From contig JBLHOS010000002.1 in the NCBI GenBank assembly GCA_047623825.1, forward strand, positions 1 through 64,000: 64,000 nucleotides of DNA, given 5' to 3'. Of this stretch, positions 1 to 9,337 are shown piece after piece; position 1 is the first letter of the stretch, and every line of letters starts with the position of its first letter. Below the pieces are notes generated by a model, which was not told the DNA's origin, made no database searches, and worked only from the letters and a program-made list of their open reading frames with translations. This stretch comes from JBLHOS01 sp047623825. Lineage in GTDB: Bacteria > Pseudomonadota > Alphaproteobacteria > Rhodobacterales > Rhodobacteraceae. Made by a program: the position numbers and the translations under genes.

Positions 1-815
1 TGCAATCATCTAGCGGTTTGCCGATCACCCCTGAGGGGCGATTGTCCGACAGTCCCGGTGGAGATGTGCTGTTTGTGATGCCGAGCTATAATTTTCGCGC
101 CTATGACACCGCCCAGAATGCGCGCGCGCTACGCAAAGCCGCCCGATCATACCGGTTGATCGCAGGCTTGGATACCGGCAGTTGGCTGATGGCGGCCGCA
201 GGGTTACTGGATGGATTGCGCGCCACGATTCACTGGGATGAATTGGTATATTTTGAGGAGGCATTCGCACAAGTGACCACCGTAACCGACCGAGTTGTCG
301 TGTCGGGCGCGCGGATCACTTGCGGTGGGGCCACGACCGCGTTTGATCTGGTCCTCGATCTAATTGGTACTGCTCACGGGCAGGCGTTGCGTCAGGATGT
401 GGCAGCCTTGTTCATGGTGGGCGCGCGCGCCGATCCTCGGGCCGGGCAGGCTGGATCTGCGTATCATGCGACGGGGTCGGCCGTGGTGGATGCGGCCATC
501 GGCCGGATGCGTGAGACGATTGAGACACCGCAGCCTTTGCCGGTTCTTGCCGCCGAATTGGGGCTAAGCTTGCGTGCGATGCAAAAGCTGTTTCAACGCC
601 ATTTGCGCGCGACCCCACAATCTGTGTACAAACGAATCCGCCTGCTTGAGGCGCGCCGATTTGTTGAGACGTCGCGTTATTCGGTGGCTGAGATTACCTT
701 GCGCTGCGGTTATCATAATGGCGCCGCCATGACGCGCGCCTTTGTGGCTGAGTTCGGCCAGACACCGCGGGCGATCCGAACCGCGGTGACCATCAAGCGC
801 GGTTCGGGATTTTAG
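1..815 (+). CDS. GlxA-family AraC-type transcriptional regulator (5' end outside window)
   Basis: C-terminal part of a two-domain regulator: a DJ-1/PfpI-like (class I amidotransferase-fold) sensor domain followed by an AraC helix-turn-helix domain. The reading frame stays open to base 1, so the true start lies upstream; the TTG at 18 is only an internal candidate. The visible sensor part contains GLDTGSW, where PfpI proteases carry a catalytic Cys, so the domain is probably ligand-sensing and not enzymatic. The last ~100 residues carry two HTH motifs (LGLSLRAMQKLFQRH and ITLRCGYHNGAAMTRAF). It converges on the 5-oxoprolinase gene with only 12 bp between stops. A role in controlling the neighbouring oxoprolinase/TRAP genes is inference. 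Confidence 0.85.
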   Translation, partial: QSSSGLPITPEGRLSDSPGGDVLFVMPSYNFRAYDTAQNARALRKAARSYRLIAGLDTGSWLMAAAGLLDGLRATIHWDELVYFEEAFAQVTTVTDRVVVSGARITCGGATTAFDLVLDLIGTAHGQALRQDVAALFMVGARADPRAGQAGSAYHATGSAVVDAAIGRMRETIETPQPLPVLAAELGLSLRAMQKLFQRHLRATPQSVYKRIRLLEARRFVETSRYSVAEITLRCGYHNGAAMTRAFVAEFGQTPRAIRTAVTIKRGSGF

Positions 816-827
816 CAGGCAGTTGGT

Positions 828-3800
828 TTAGACGGTTGGTGGACCGAACCCTCCGCCACCGGGTGTCTTCATAATGAAGACATCGCCTGCGGTCATTTGC
901 GTTTCATCATTGCCCAGAAGCGGCTCAAGCGTTCCATCTGACCGCTGAACGCTGTTTTCGCCGGTTTTCCCCGGTGTGCCGCCTGCGGCCCCATGGGGCG
1001 GGATGATCCTGTGGGACGATAAAACCGTCACAGTAGCGGGCTCCAAAAACCGCAATTGACGCTCAATCCCGTTGCCGCCGGAATAGGCCCCAAGACCGCC
1101 AGACCCAGACCGGATCGCAAACTTCTCTACCCGGACAGGAAAGCGGCTTTCCAGAACTTCCGGGTCAGTCATACGGGTGTTTGTCATATGGCTGTGCACC
1201 GCGCTTACGCCGTCAAATCCGTCGCCTGCACCCGTGCCGCCGCAGATGGTTTCATAGTTTTGATAGGCCTCGTTGCCGTAGACGAAGTTGTTCATTGTGC
1301 CCTGGCTGCCGGCAATGACACCAAGCGCGCCATAAAGCGTATCCGCAATGGCTTGGCTAACCTCAGTATTACCTGAAATTACAGCTGCGGGTGAGGTGGG
1401 GTTGATCATCGTATGCTCAGGCACAATCATCGTCAGCGGTTTCAGACACCCCTCATTCATCGGGATATTGCTGCCCACCAAGGTCCGGAAGACGTAAAGA
1501 ACAACCGCCCGGCAAATCGCCAAGGGGGCATTATAGTTGAACTCATCCTGCGCAGATGTGCCGGTGAAATCGATCAGCGCCTGACGCGCGGCTTTATCGA
1601 CGGTGATGGCCACCTTGATCTGTGCGCCACTGTCCAACGGATAGGTGAATTGGCAATCATGCAGCACATCCAGAACCCGACGCACACTTTCCTCGGCGTT
1701 GTCTTGAACGTGGCGCATATAGGCGTGCACGACTTCCAGGCCGAACTGCCGGGTGATCTTGGTCAATTCACGCAAGCCTGTCGCGTTTGCTGCAACTTGT
1801 GCGGCCAGATCGGCCATGTTCTGATCGATGTTGCGGCAAGGATAACGACCAGAGGCCAAGAGCTTGCGGGCTTCGGCCTCCATCAACTGGCCTTGTTTGA
1901 CCAATAGAAAATTATCGATCAGCACGCCTTCTTCCTCAATATGGCGGCTGTCGGGGGGGGCGGATCCTGGCGTTTTTCCGCCGATATCAGCGTGATGCCC
2001 GCGTGAGGCAACCGTGTAGATGATGGTTTTGCCGTCTTCGTCAAAGACGGGCGTGATCACTGTTACGTCGGGGAGATGGGTGCCGCCATTATAGGGGTTA
2101 TTCATCATGTAGACGTCGCCGGGCCGGATCTGTCCGGCATTTTGGCGTAAAACAGTGCGGACGCTTTCAGACATCGATCCAAGATGGACAGGCACATGTG
2201 GGGCGTTTGCAACAAGATCACCGGCATTATCAAAGATCGCGCACGAGAAATCGTAGCGTTCCTTAATGTTCACCGAATAGGCGGTGTTGGCCAGTGTGGC
2301 GCCCATCTGCTCGGCAATCGACATGTAGAGGTTGTTGAACACTTCCAACATGACCGGGTCAACCGATGTGCCGATCGCCTCTCGCCGCTCCAGCGGCACA
2401 ATCCGCCGCAAGACCAGATTGCCGCCAGTCACACATTCTGCTTGCCAGCCCGCTTCAAGAATGTTTGTGCCGGTAGGCTCTGTCAGAATGGCCGGGCCAG
2501 TTACGGTCTGACCGCACCCGATCTGAGCCCGGTCAACCAAAGGCACCTCTTTCCATTCCCCGTCTGAGAACATTTGCCCGGTATGCGCGCGACTGACTTG
2601 TGCAGTTGTGTCTTGCAGCGTCACGGCCTCACCGGTGGCACCGATCGCTTCAGCGATCAAAATATCAATGATGAGTTGCTGGTATTCAGGAACAAAGCCA
2701 AAGCGTTGGCTATGGGCGAGCTCAAACGCATGGGCCATGTCACTTGGGGTGCCAAATGGCACTTCTAGCGTTTGATGGGCGCCGTCGGTGCGAATATGGG
2801 CCGATGTAACGGTTGAGATACGCGCAGCCTCAATACCTTGGCCACTGACCTCTGCGGCCACATCTGCGGTGAGCTTATCAAGGACTGTTTGCGCGTCTTT
2901 CACAGCCGAAATCGGTTGGCCAAACTGATATTCCCGAATGGCGCGCACATCGGCCAGACCCATGCCGAAGGCCGATAGAACGCCGGCAAACGGGTGGATA
3001 AAGATGCTTTCCATTCCAAGCGCATCAGCGACAAGGCAGGCATGCTGACCACCGGCACCACCAAAACAGTTCATGGTATATTTGGTCACGTCATAGCCGC
3101 GCTGCACGCTGATTTTCTTGATCGCGTTGGCCATATTTTCAACGGCGATCCGTAAGAAGCCTTCGGCGACTTCCTCCATCGATTTGCCGCCGCCGATTTC
3201 AGCCGTCAGAACCGCAAATTTCTGGCGCACGACGTCTGCATCCAACCGCTCATCTGCATGTGGACCAAAGACTGCGGGAAACTGGTCTGGCTGAAGTTTA
3301 CCCAGCAAGACATTACAATCTGTCACGGTCAGGGGGCCGCCACGGCGATAAGCTGCCGGTCCGGGATTTGCACCCGCACTTTGCGGGCCAACCTGCATGC
3401 GCCCGTCACTGTAGCTAAGGATTGAGCCGCCACCAGCTGCAACCGTGTGGATCGACATCATCGGCGCGCGCATTCGCACGCCTGCGACTTCGGTCTCGAA
3501 CGAGCGTTCAAACTCACCTGCATAATGGCAGACATCTGTGGACGTGCCGCCCATATCAAAGCCGATCAGCTTATCAAAGCCATGCTCTGCTGCTGTGCGG
3601 ACCATGCCCACGACGCCGCCCGCTGGGCCTGACAAAATCGCGTCCTTGCCCTGAAATAGGCGCGCATCGGTCAGCCCGCCATTCGATTGCATGAACATGA
3701 GACTGTCACAACCGCCCTCCTCAGCATTCAGCGCCTCGGCGACCTGTTCAACATAGCGCCGTAAAATGGGGGAGAGGTAGGCGTCGACCACTGCCGTATC

Positions 3801-4430
3801 GCCGCGCGAGACCAACTTGATCAGTGGGCTGGCCTGATGGCTAAGAGAAATCTGGGTAAACCCGATTGTCTGCGCCAAAGCACCCAATTGCACCTCATGG
3901 TCATGAAACTGGTAACCATGCATCAAAGCAATCGCGACGGATCTGTAGCCTTGGGCAAAGGCACGACCAAGATCCTTTGCCGCCAGATCCAGATCAAGGG
4001 GCGTGATAACCTCACCTGTCGCAGAGACGCGTTCGTCAACTTCAACTGCCTCTTCATACAGCAGTTCGGGCAGGGTGATTTCCAGGTCAAACAAGTCGGG
4101 ACGGTTTTGGTAGCCAATCCGCAGCAGATCGCCCAAACCCTTTGTAATAAGGAGCAGGGTACGATGGCCCTTACGCTCCAACAGGGCGTTTGTGGCAACG
4201 GTAGTCCCCATTTTGACAGCGGATATCTGACCTGTCGGGATCGGCTGATCAGCGTCCAAACCTAACAGTAAGCGGATGCCGTACACGGCTGCATCTGGAT
4301 AAACTTCGGGGTTTTCAGACAACAGTTTATGGGTCTTTAGCTGGCCGTCGGGCTGGCGCGCAACGATGTCGGTAAAGGTGCCGCCACGGTCCACCCAGAA
4401 CTGCCATTTGGTGTCAGAGGCATTTTCCAT
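828..4430 (-). CDS. 5-oxoprolinase (ATP-hydrolysing), fused hydantoinase A/B type
   Basis: A 1200-aa single-chain enzyme, the usual length for OPLAH-type 5-oxoprolinases, which open the 5-oxoproline ring to glutamate using ATP. The N-terminal half (about residues 8-680) is the hydantoinase A/ATPase-like part with DRGGTFTDIVA near the start, GTTVATNALLERKG and the GFDMGGTSTDV phosphate-binding motif. The second half (about 700-1190) is the hydantoinase B part, with NNPYNGGTHLPD and a Gly-rich C-terminus ending TPGGGGFG. It is cytosolic. It is divergent from the TRAP operon, with a 115-bp spacer that must hold both promoters. Fused N-methylhydantoinase/acetophenone-carboxylase relatives share this architecture, so the exact substrate is not proven by sequence, but the fusion and length favour 5-oxoproline. 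Confidence 0.88.
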   Translation of the reverse strand: MENASDTKWQFWVDRGGTFTDIVARQPDGQLKTHKLLSENPEVYPDAAVYGIRLLLGLDADQPIPTGQISAVKMGTTVATNALLERKGHRTLLLITKGLGDLLRIGYQNRPDLFDLEITLPELLYEEAVEVDERVSATGEVITPLDLDLAAKDLGRAFAQGYRSVAIALMHGYQFHDHEVQLGALAQTIGFTQISLSHQASPLIKLVSRGDTAVVDAYLSPILRRYVEQVAEALNAEEGGCDSLMFMQSNGGLTDARLFQGKDAILSGPAGGVVGMVRTAAEHGFDKLIGFDMGGTSTDVCHYAGEFERSFETEVAGVRMRAPMMSIHTVAAGGGSILSYSDGRMQVGPQSAGANPGPAAYRRGGPLTVTDCNVLLGKLQPDQFPAVFGPHADERLDADVVRQKFAVLTAEIGGGKSMEEVAEGFLRIAVENMANAIKKISVQRGYDVTKYTMNCFGGAGGQHACLVADALGMESIFIHPFAGVLSAFGMGLADVRAIREYQFGQPISAVKDAQTVLDKLTADVAAEVSGQGIEAARISTVTSAHIRTDGAHQTLEVPFGTPSDMAHAFELAHSQRFGFVPEYQQLIIDILIAEAIGATGEAVTLQDTTAQVSRAHTGQMFSDGEWKEVPLVDRAQIGCGQTVTGPAILTEPTGTNILEAGWQAECVTGGNLVLRRIVPLERREAIGTSVDPVMLEVFNNLYMSIAEQMGATLANTAYSVNIKERYDFSCAIFDNAGDLVANAPHVPVHLGSMSESVRTVLRQNAGQIRPGDVYMMNNPYNGGTHLPDVTVITPVFDEDGKTIIYTVASRGHHADIGGKTPGSAPPDSRHIEEEGVLIDNFLLVKQGQLMEAEARKLLASGRYPCRNIDQNMADLAAQVAANATGLRELTKITRQFGLEVVHAYMRHVQDNAEESVRRVLDVLHDCQFTYPLDSGAQIKVAITVDKAARQALIDFTGTSAQDEFNYNAPLAICRAVVLYVFRTLVGSNIPMNEGCLKPLTMIVPEHTMINPTSPAAVISGNTEVSQAIADTLYGALGVIAGSQGTMNNFVYGNEAYQNYETICGGTGAGDGFDGVSAVHSHMTNTRMTDPEVLESRFPVRVEKFAIRSGSGGLGAYSGGNGIERQLRFLEPATVTVLSSHRIIPPHGAAGGTPGKTGENSVQRSDGTLEPLLGNDETQMTAGDVFIMKTPGGGGFGPPTV

Positions 4431-4545
4431 TGTCTTAATTCCCGAATCAATGTTCTTATTGCTTTATGAATATAACGCTGGCAATTTGTCAACGTAATGA
4501 AAATGAATGGATTCGGAGAAATCTGATTTGCACGGGAGCTACACT

Positions 4546-5505
4546 ATGAAACTTGCCTTGATCTGCGCGACGGCCGTTGCGTTTGCATCGTCTGCCACTG
4601 CCCAAAGCTGGGACATGCCGACACCTTATGGTGATACGACATTCCACACCCAAAACATCATCCAATTTGCCGATGACGTGCGCGCCGCCACCGATGGCAC
4701 GCTGGATATAACGATCCATTCCGCCGGATCGCTGTTCCCACATGCAGAGATCAAGGGCGCTGTCCGCTCGCGCCAAGTGCCAATTGGTGAGTTCTTCTTG
4801 TCGCGTCTATCCAATGAAGATCTGGCCTACGGTCTGGACAGTCAGCCGTTTGTCGCCACTAGCTATGATGATGCGCAGCGTCTTTGGTCCGCCCAAGAGC
4901 CAGTGATTGAGGCGCTTTTGGCAGAGCAGGGGCTGATGCCGTTGTTCTCTGTGCCATGGCCCGCACAAGGCCTTTATACCAATGGTGAGATCGCGACTGT
5001 CGCTGATCTGAACGGACTGCGTTTTCGGGCGTACAATGCCGCATTAGAGGAGTTTGCAACCCTTGCCGGCGCTGCACCGGTTCAGGTCGAAGCGTCTGAC
5101 ATCCCACAAGCGTTCGCAACCGGTCAGGTTGCTGCAATGATTACATCCCCATCGACCGGTGTGAATTCCACTGCGTGGGATTTCGTCACACATTACACGC
5201 CGATTAACGCGTGGGTTCCAAAGAACATCGTCGTCGTGAACATCCGGATGTTTGAAGGTCTTGATGCGGATACTCAGGCTGCCGTTCTGGCCGCCGCCCA
5301 AGTCGCAGAGCAGCGTGGCTGGGACATGTCTGCAGCCGAAGCCGATAGCAAAACCGCCGAGCTGGCCGAAAATGGCATCGTCGTTTATGAGCCAAGCGCA
5401 GAGCTGGTTTCTGGTCTACAAGATATCGGCGCACAGATGCTTGTGAACTGGCAGGCGAGCGCCTCCCCAAGTGCTTTGGCGATCCTAAACGCTTATAGCA
5501 ACTAA
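4546..5505 (+). CDS. TRAP transporter substrate-binding protein (DctP family)
   Basis: Periplasmic solute receptor of a tripartite ATP-independent transporter, 319 aa. I start it at the ATG at 4546, preceded by GGGAG, because this gives a clean signal peptide (MKLALICATAVAFASSATAQ) where the longer upstream reading adds 13 unlikely charged residues. The mature protein shows the DctP fold signatures: ADDVRAATDGTLDITIHSAG early, then NLNGLRFR-like text at about residue 155 (LNGLRFRAYN), the segment whose Arg normally contacts the carboxylate of the ligand. This supports an organic-acid or amino-acid-like ligand; 5-oxoproline is suggested only by the neighbouring oxoprolinase. The membrane subunits follow after a hairpin. 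Confidence 0.9.
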   Translation: MKLALICATAVAFASSATAQSWDMPTPYGDTTFHTQNIIQFADDVRAATDGTLDITIHSAGSLFPHAEIKGAVRSRQVPIGEFFLSRLSNEDLAYGLDSQPFVATSYDDAQRLWSAQEPVIEALLAEQGLMPLFSVPWPAQGLYTNGEIATVADLNGLRFRAYNAALEEFATLAGAAPVQVEASDIPQAFATGQVAAMITSPSTGVNSTAWDFVTHYTPINAWVPKNIVVVNIRMFEGLDADTQAAVLAAAQVAEQRGWDMSAAEADSKTAELAENGIVVYEPSAELVSGLQDIGAQMLVNWQASASPSALAILNAYSN

Positions 5506-5521
5506 GAAAAACCTCAGAGGG

Positions 5522-5550
5522 GACCGGCAGCAGATGATGTTGCCGGTCTT
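5522..5550 (+). terminator. Intercistronic hairpin between TRAP receptor and permease genes
   Basis: GACCGGCA at 5522-5529 pairs perfectly with TGCCGGTC at 5541-5548, and inner G-T, C-G and A-T pairs extend the stem to 11 bp around a 5-nt loop. Only TT then TCTATTTC follows, so it is a weak intrinsic terminator or an RNA-stabilising stem. It lies 17 nt after the receptor gene and before the permease genes, where such elements allow more receptor than permease to be made. Confidence 0.7.
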
Positions 5551-5576
5551 TCTATTTCGATCAGAAGGACGATGAA

Positions 5577-6101
5577 ATGGGCCGTGCCTTGGACAGAATT
5601 TATACGATTGCGGGGGCAATCTCTGGTTGTTTGATCTTGTTTATCTGTCTGTTGATTAGTGCCCAGATCCTACTGAATGGGGTGGGGCGAATCGCACCGG
5701 GCTTATTGCCATCAACCATTCCGTCCTATGCAGATTTCTCGGGTTTCATGTTGGCTGGGGCAACGTTTCTGGCGATGGCCTATACCTTGCGCAGCGGTGG
5801 GCACATCCGGGTCAATCTGATGATCCAACGGTTGCCCAAAAACAGGCAGCTCGTCTTTGAGGCGGCAGCGTTGCTGTTTGCGATCGCCATCAGCGGATAC
5901 GCGTTATGGTTCATGTGCAGTTTGGTCGGCGAAAGTTTGCATTACGGTGATGTCTCAAATGGGATTGTGCCGGTGGCCCTTTGGATTCCGCAAACTGTTG
6001 CGTCCGTCGGACTTGGGTTGCTGTTCATTGCGATCATCCAGACATTTGTCGAATTGATCCGCACTGGCCGGCCAGTTTTGTCCACTCCAGATGAGGTCTA
6101 A
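5577..6101 (+). CDS. TRAP transporter small permease (DctQ family)
   Basis: 174 aa with four predicted hydrophobic segments (about residues 9-33, 48-64, 86-110, 130-156), the standard DctQ topology. DctQ bridges the receptor to the large permease in the inner membrane. The conserved motif SGGHIRVNLM (about residues 74-83), after the second segment, is typical of the family. The SD-like AAGGAC precedes the start. The stop codon directly abuts the GTG/ATG start of the large permease, so the two are translationally linked. Confidence 0.88.
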   Translation: MGRALDRIYTIAGAISGCLILFICLLISAQILLNGVGRIAPGLLPSTIPSYADFSGFMLAGATFLAMAYTLRSGGHIRVNLMIQRLPKNRQLVFEAAALLFAIAISGYALWFMCSLVGESLHYGDVSNGIVPVALWIPQTVASVGLGLLFIAIIQTFVELIRTGRPVLSTPDEV

Positions 6102-7406
6102 GTGATGTCAGATCCAATGATCGCTTTAACGCTTTTGGTTGTTCTGATTGGCCTGCTTGCCGCCGGTGTCTGGGTGGCAATAGCGCTGACTGCCATTGGC
6201 CTTGTTGGGTTGGTGTTCTTTTCAAACGCGCCGGCTGGCCTGATCCTTGCGACGACGTTTTGGGGGCATTCGCACAGTTGGGCGTTGACGGCATTGCCGC
6301 TGTTTATCTTGATGGGGGAGATCCTCCTGCGGTCTCGGCTTAGCAACGATATGTTCACCGGGTTAGTACCATGGCTCAGCCGCGCACCGGGGCGTCTGTT
6401 GCATGTAAACGTCTTTGGCTGTGCGATTTTTGCGGCAGTCTCAGGCTCTTCGGCGGCGACTGCGGCCACGATCGGGCGCATGTCGGTCCCAGAGCTGACC
6501 AAACGTGGCTATCCCGAAAGCTTGATCCTGGGCACGCTTGCGGGATCTGCAACGCTTGGGCTGTTGATCCCGCCGTCGATCATTCTGATCGTCTACGGTG
6601 TGGCAACGGAACAATCGATTGCTCGTCTGTTTGTGGCTGGCATCTTGCCGGGTGTGATGTTGATCGCACTTTTTGCGGGATATGTGGCGCTTCGCGCTTG
6701 GATGAACCCCGAGCTTATTCCGCCAATGGACCGGACGTATACGCTGCGGGAAAAATTTGCAGCCTCCCGAAATTTGATCCCTGTTGGATTACTGATTGTT
6801 GGGGTCATCGGCTCAATCTATGGTGGGTTGGCGTCCCCGACTGATGCCGCGGCCTTGGGTGTCGTGCTGGCCACAATCTTGGCTTGGCTTTCAGGCTCAT
6901 TCAGTTGGAGGTTGTTTGGTGAAGCGGTGATGTCAGCAACCCGGACATCGTGCATGATTGCGTTCATCTTGCTTGGCGCTGCGTTTTTGTCGGTCTCGAT
7001 GGGCTTTACTGGTTTGCCCAGAAACCTTGCCGCCTGGATTTCTGATATGAACCTTTCAGCCACAACCTTGCTGATTGCATTGACGCTGTTCTTTGTGGTG
7101 CTTGGATGCTTTCTCGATGGGATCTCAGTAGTAGTTTTGACCACATCGATCATTATGCCGATGGTCACAGCGGTTGGTATCGACCCGCTATGGTTCGGCA
7201 TCTACCTTGTGATCGTCGTCGAGATGAGCCAGATCACCCCACCTGTAGGCTTCAACTTGTTTGTCATTCAAGGCTTGACCAATATCAATATCTTACGGAT
7301 CGCCAAGGCTGCATTCCCGTTTTTCTTGTTGCTATTGTTGGGCGTTGTGTTGATCACAATATTTCCGCAAATCGTCACGGTTCTGCCGGATATGATGGGC
7401 AATTAA
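6102..7406 (+). CDS. TRAP transporter large permease (DctM family)
   Basis: 434 aa, very hydrophobic with about 12 membrane spans, the size expected for the catalytic DctM subunit driving sodium-coupled import. Family signatures visible are GSSAATAATIGRMSVPEL near residue 125, LLIPPSIILIVYG near 160, and the C-terminal EMSQITPPVGFNLFV. The start is GTG at 6102 or the immediately following ATG at 6105. The 3' end overlaps the convergent regulator gene by 4 bp. Confidence 0.92.
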   Translation: MMSDPMIALTLLVVLIGLLAAGVWVAIALTAIGLVGLVFFSNAPAGLILATTFWGHSHSWALTALPLFILMGEILLRSRLSNDMFTGLVPWLSRAPGRLLHVNVFGCAIFAAVSGSSAATAATIGRMSVPELTKRGYPESLILGTLAGSATLGLLIPPSIILIVYGVATEQSIARLFVAGILPGVMLIALFAGYVALRAWMNPELIPPMDRTYTLREKFAASRNLIPVGLLIVGVIGSIYGGLASPTDAAALGVVLATILAWLSGSFSWRLFGEAVMSATRTSCMIAFILLGAAFLSVSMGFTGLPRNLAAWISDMNLSATTLLIALTLFFVVLGCFLDGISVVVLTTSIIMPMVTAVGIDPLWFGIYLVIVVEMSQITPPVGFNLFVIQGLTNINILRIAKAAFPFFLLLLLGVVLITIFPQIVTVLPDMMGN

Positions 7407-7924
7407 AGTGAGGCCGCGGCCCGGCTAGCCTGATCATACTGACCAGACAGCGCGCGCAGGCTGGTGGCGATATCGCGCAATTCGTCGCCCGTCATGTCCA
7501 GACGAGCCAACCCATCCAGAAAACATCTCTCGCGCACGACGCGGTAGCTTTCACACAGCTGTTCGCCCGTGGGTGAGGTTCTGTAAAATACCTCTTTGCC
7601 GCGCTTTTCCGACGTCAGCAGTTGCATTTTCAACAATTTTCGCAACGCGTAATTGACCGTGTGGGTGTCTTCGATGTTCAGCAAGAAGCTGATGTCAGTC
7701 AGCCGTTTGTCGCGGCCACGATGGTTTGTGTTGTGCAAAACCAAAATCTCAAGCGGGGTCAGATCGGTGTTGCCTGCCGCCGACATGCAGCGCGTCATCC
7801 AACGCGAAAAGGCGTTGTAGGCGATAATCATGCCATATTCGACCTCAGATGCCTCCCAGCCATCGCCTTCGGCAAGATGCCGCGAAGATACGATCCGGCG
7901 TTTGGGGTTTGGGGTATCGGACAT
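7403..7924 (-). CDS. Winged-helix MarR-like transcriptional regulator (COG5631-like)
   Basis: 173 aa. The middle (about residues 55-125) reads as a winged-helix DNA-binding domain: LTPLEILVLHNTNHRGRDKRLTD, then NIEDTHTVNYALRKLLKM as recognition-helix region and a wing around KRGKEVFYRTSPTGEQL. This matches the predicted MarR-related regulators often found beside TRAP/oxoprolinase-type catabolic genes in roseobacters (family knowledge). It converges on the TRAP permease gene with a 4-bp overlap. It is probably the local repressor of the oxoprolinase/TRAP genes; no operator could be assigned. Confidence 0.75.
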   Translation of the reverse strand: MSDTPNPKRRIVSSRHLAEGDGWEASEVEYGMIIAYNAFSRWMTRCMSAAGNTDLTPLEILVLHNTNHRGRDKRLTDISFLLNIEDTHTVNYALRKLLKMQLLTSEKRGKEVFYRTSPTGEQLCESYRVVRERCFLDGLARLDMTGDELRDIATSLRALSGQYDQASRAAASL

Positions 7925-8080
7925 TGTGGGATCACCTTGTTAAAACGCTGACATATAGCATGCAAAAATTAGACATATGATGCCATCATAGAAAATGAAA
8001 TGCCTGCAAAGTGTCAAAATAGATATCACCCGCTAAGCCGTATTCAGCATCTCAACGCAGACGATGGCAGCCTTTGTATT

Positions 8081-8236
8081 TTATAGCCGCCATGACCGCG
8101 TTTTGCGGATCGCCCTGTCCATAACCGCGGCAAGATAGAGGTAATATCGCTGCACCAGACGTGGCCTAGGCACATAATGGGTGGGTTTTGGGCGGATCTG
8201 GATGGCTAGGGTGCGGTTGGGGGCCATATGCCTCAT
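8081..8236 (-). CDS. Possible 51-aa basic small protein
   Basis: A short open frame in an otherwise gene-free stretch of about 490 bp (7925-8414). The predicted 51-aa product is strongly basic (many Arg/Lys), begins MRHMAPNRTLAIQIRPKP and ends AIRKTRSWRL, with an aromatic centre (VQRYYLYLAAVMDRA). I do not recognise it. A 17-codon ORF (8241-8294, minus strand) with a good GGAGG ends 4 nt before this start, so it may be a leader ORF coupled to it. The ORF itself lacks a strong SD. It could equally be a chance frame; residue pattern and position are the only support. Confidence 0.4.
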   Translation of the reverse strand: MRHMAPNRTLAIQIRPKPTHYVPRPRLVQRYYLYLAAVMDRAIRKTRSWRL

Positions 8237-8414
8237 GTCTTTAGCCTAGCATTGCGGGGGAGTGGATCAACCTTGCGCGGCCTTGCCACCACATAGGGCT
8301 CAACCTCCACGTATTACCAAAAAAGTTGCGTCTCAGGGTCGTGTGTATATCCTGTCGTCATCCGTGGATACATCTTGGAACGCGCCATATTTTTTCTGGA
8401 CGACGTCTGTAGGC

Positions 8415-9242
8415 TTAGGTGTCTTTGGTCGGGCGCGTGTCGGGAAGGCTGATCTGGGCTACCTGCTGTGCGATCGGATCGACCGACAGCGGGTGCATCT
8501 CATTGCTGTGGGACTCAGGGTCACCAATTGGTTGCCAATTACCACCAAGGTAGATCTCTAGCCCCGAAAACTTGGCTTTATAGCCCATCTTGGCACTGCC
8601 CGGGACCCAATAACCCAGATAGACGTAGGGAAGTCCGGCCTCGCGCGCGATCTCAATATGATCAAGGATGACATAGGTGCCGAGTGATGTGCGGGCCCGT
8701 TCCGGCGCATAAAAAGAATAGACTAGGCTAAGCCCGTCATCGAGGACATCTGTCAGACAGACAGCTGCGAGTGGATCCTCACCGTTGCGATCACGGTATT
8801 CGACGACTCGCGACCGAACCGGCGTTTCCTCAATCATTGCAGCGAACTCAAAGACATCCATATCGGCCATGCCGCCGTCGGCGTGGCGCGTGTCCAGATA
8901 GTCTCGAAACAGGGCATATTGTTCTTCGGTAGCCCAAGGAGAGCGCGCCTCACGGACCAAGGCCTTATTGCGCGCAATTACACGGCGTTGGCTTTTTGTG
9001 GGGTGAAAGTTCGCAACATTGACCCGCGCCGACAAGCAGGCAGAACAATCAGCGCAGGACGGACGGTAAAGCACGTTCTGAGACCGTCGGAACCCTTGCT
9101 TGGAGAGAGTGTCGTTCAACGTAGTGGCGTGTTCGCCCTGCAATGCGGTGAAAAGTTTACGCTCCTTACGTCCTTCTAGATAGGGACAGGCCTGCGGGGC
9201 CGTCACATAAAATTGAGGAGCGAGAGGAAGCGAATGGCGCAT
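8415..9242 (-). CDS. bpt: Aspartate/glutamate leucyltransferase
   Basis: 275 aa. Bpt transfers leucine from Leu-tRNA to proteins with N-terminal Asp or Glu, feeding them to ClpS/ClpAP in the N-end rule pathway (family knowledge). The N-terminal ATE_N part has CPYLEGRKERKLFT and a cluster of Cys (RPSCADCSACLSARV) typical of arginyl/leucyl-protein transferases; the C-terminal part has the GNAT-like LGTYVILDHIEIA and YLGYWVPGSAKMGYKAKF. I use the ATG at 9242, preceded by GAAGG, and not the longer frame to 9287. The gene stands before RDD and DUF2852 genes on the same strand. Confidence 0.93.
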   Translation of the reverse strand: MRHSLPLAPQFYVTAPQACPYLEGRKERKLFTALQGEHATTLNDTLSKQGFRRSQNVLYRPSCADCSACLSARVNVANFHPTKSQRRVIARNKALVREARSPWATEEQYALFRDYLDTRHADGGMADMDVFEFAAMIEETPVRSRVVEYRDRNGEDPLAAVCLTDVLDDGLSLVYSFYAPERARTSLGTYVILDHIEIAREAGLPYVYLGYWVPGSAKMGYKAKFSGLEIYLGGNWQPIGDPESHSNEMHPLSVDPIAQQVAQISLPDTRPTKDT

Positions 9243-9337
9243 GGGGAACCTTCGATTGTTGCCAACAAAGGGTGCACCAAGCCCCAAGGCAGGGCAACCA
9301 TTTTCACAGACTGTTAAGGCTGTTTCGACCGACGTGA

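Noticed and set aside
8262..8561. Plus-strand ORF overlapping the bpt 3' end
   Set aside because: It overlaps the well-supported bpt gene in antisense and has no family-like motif or SD.
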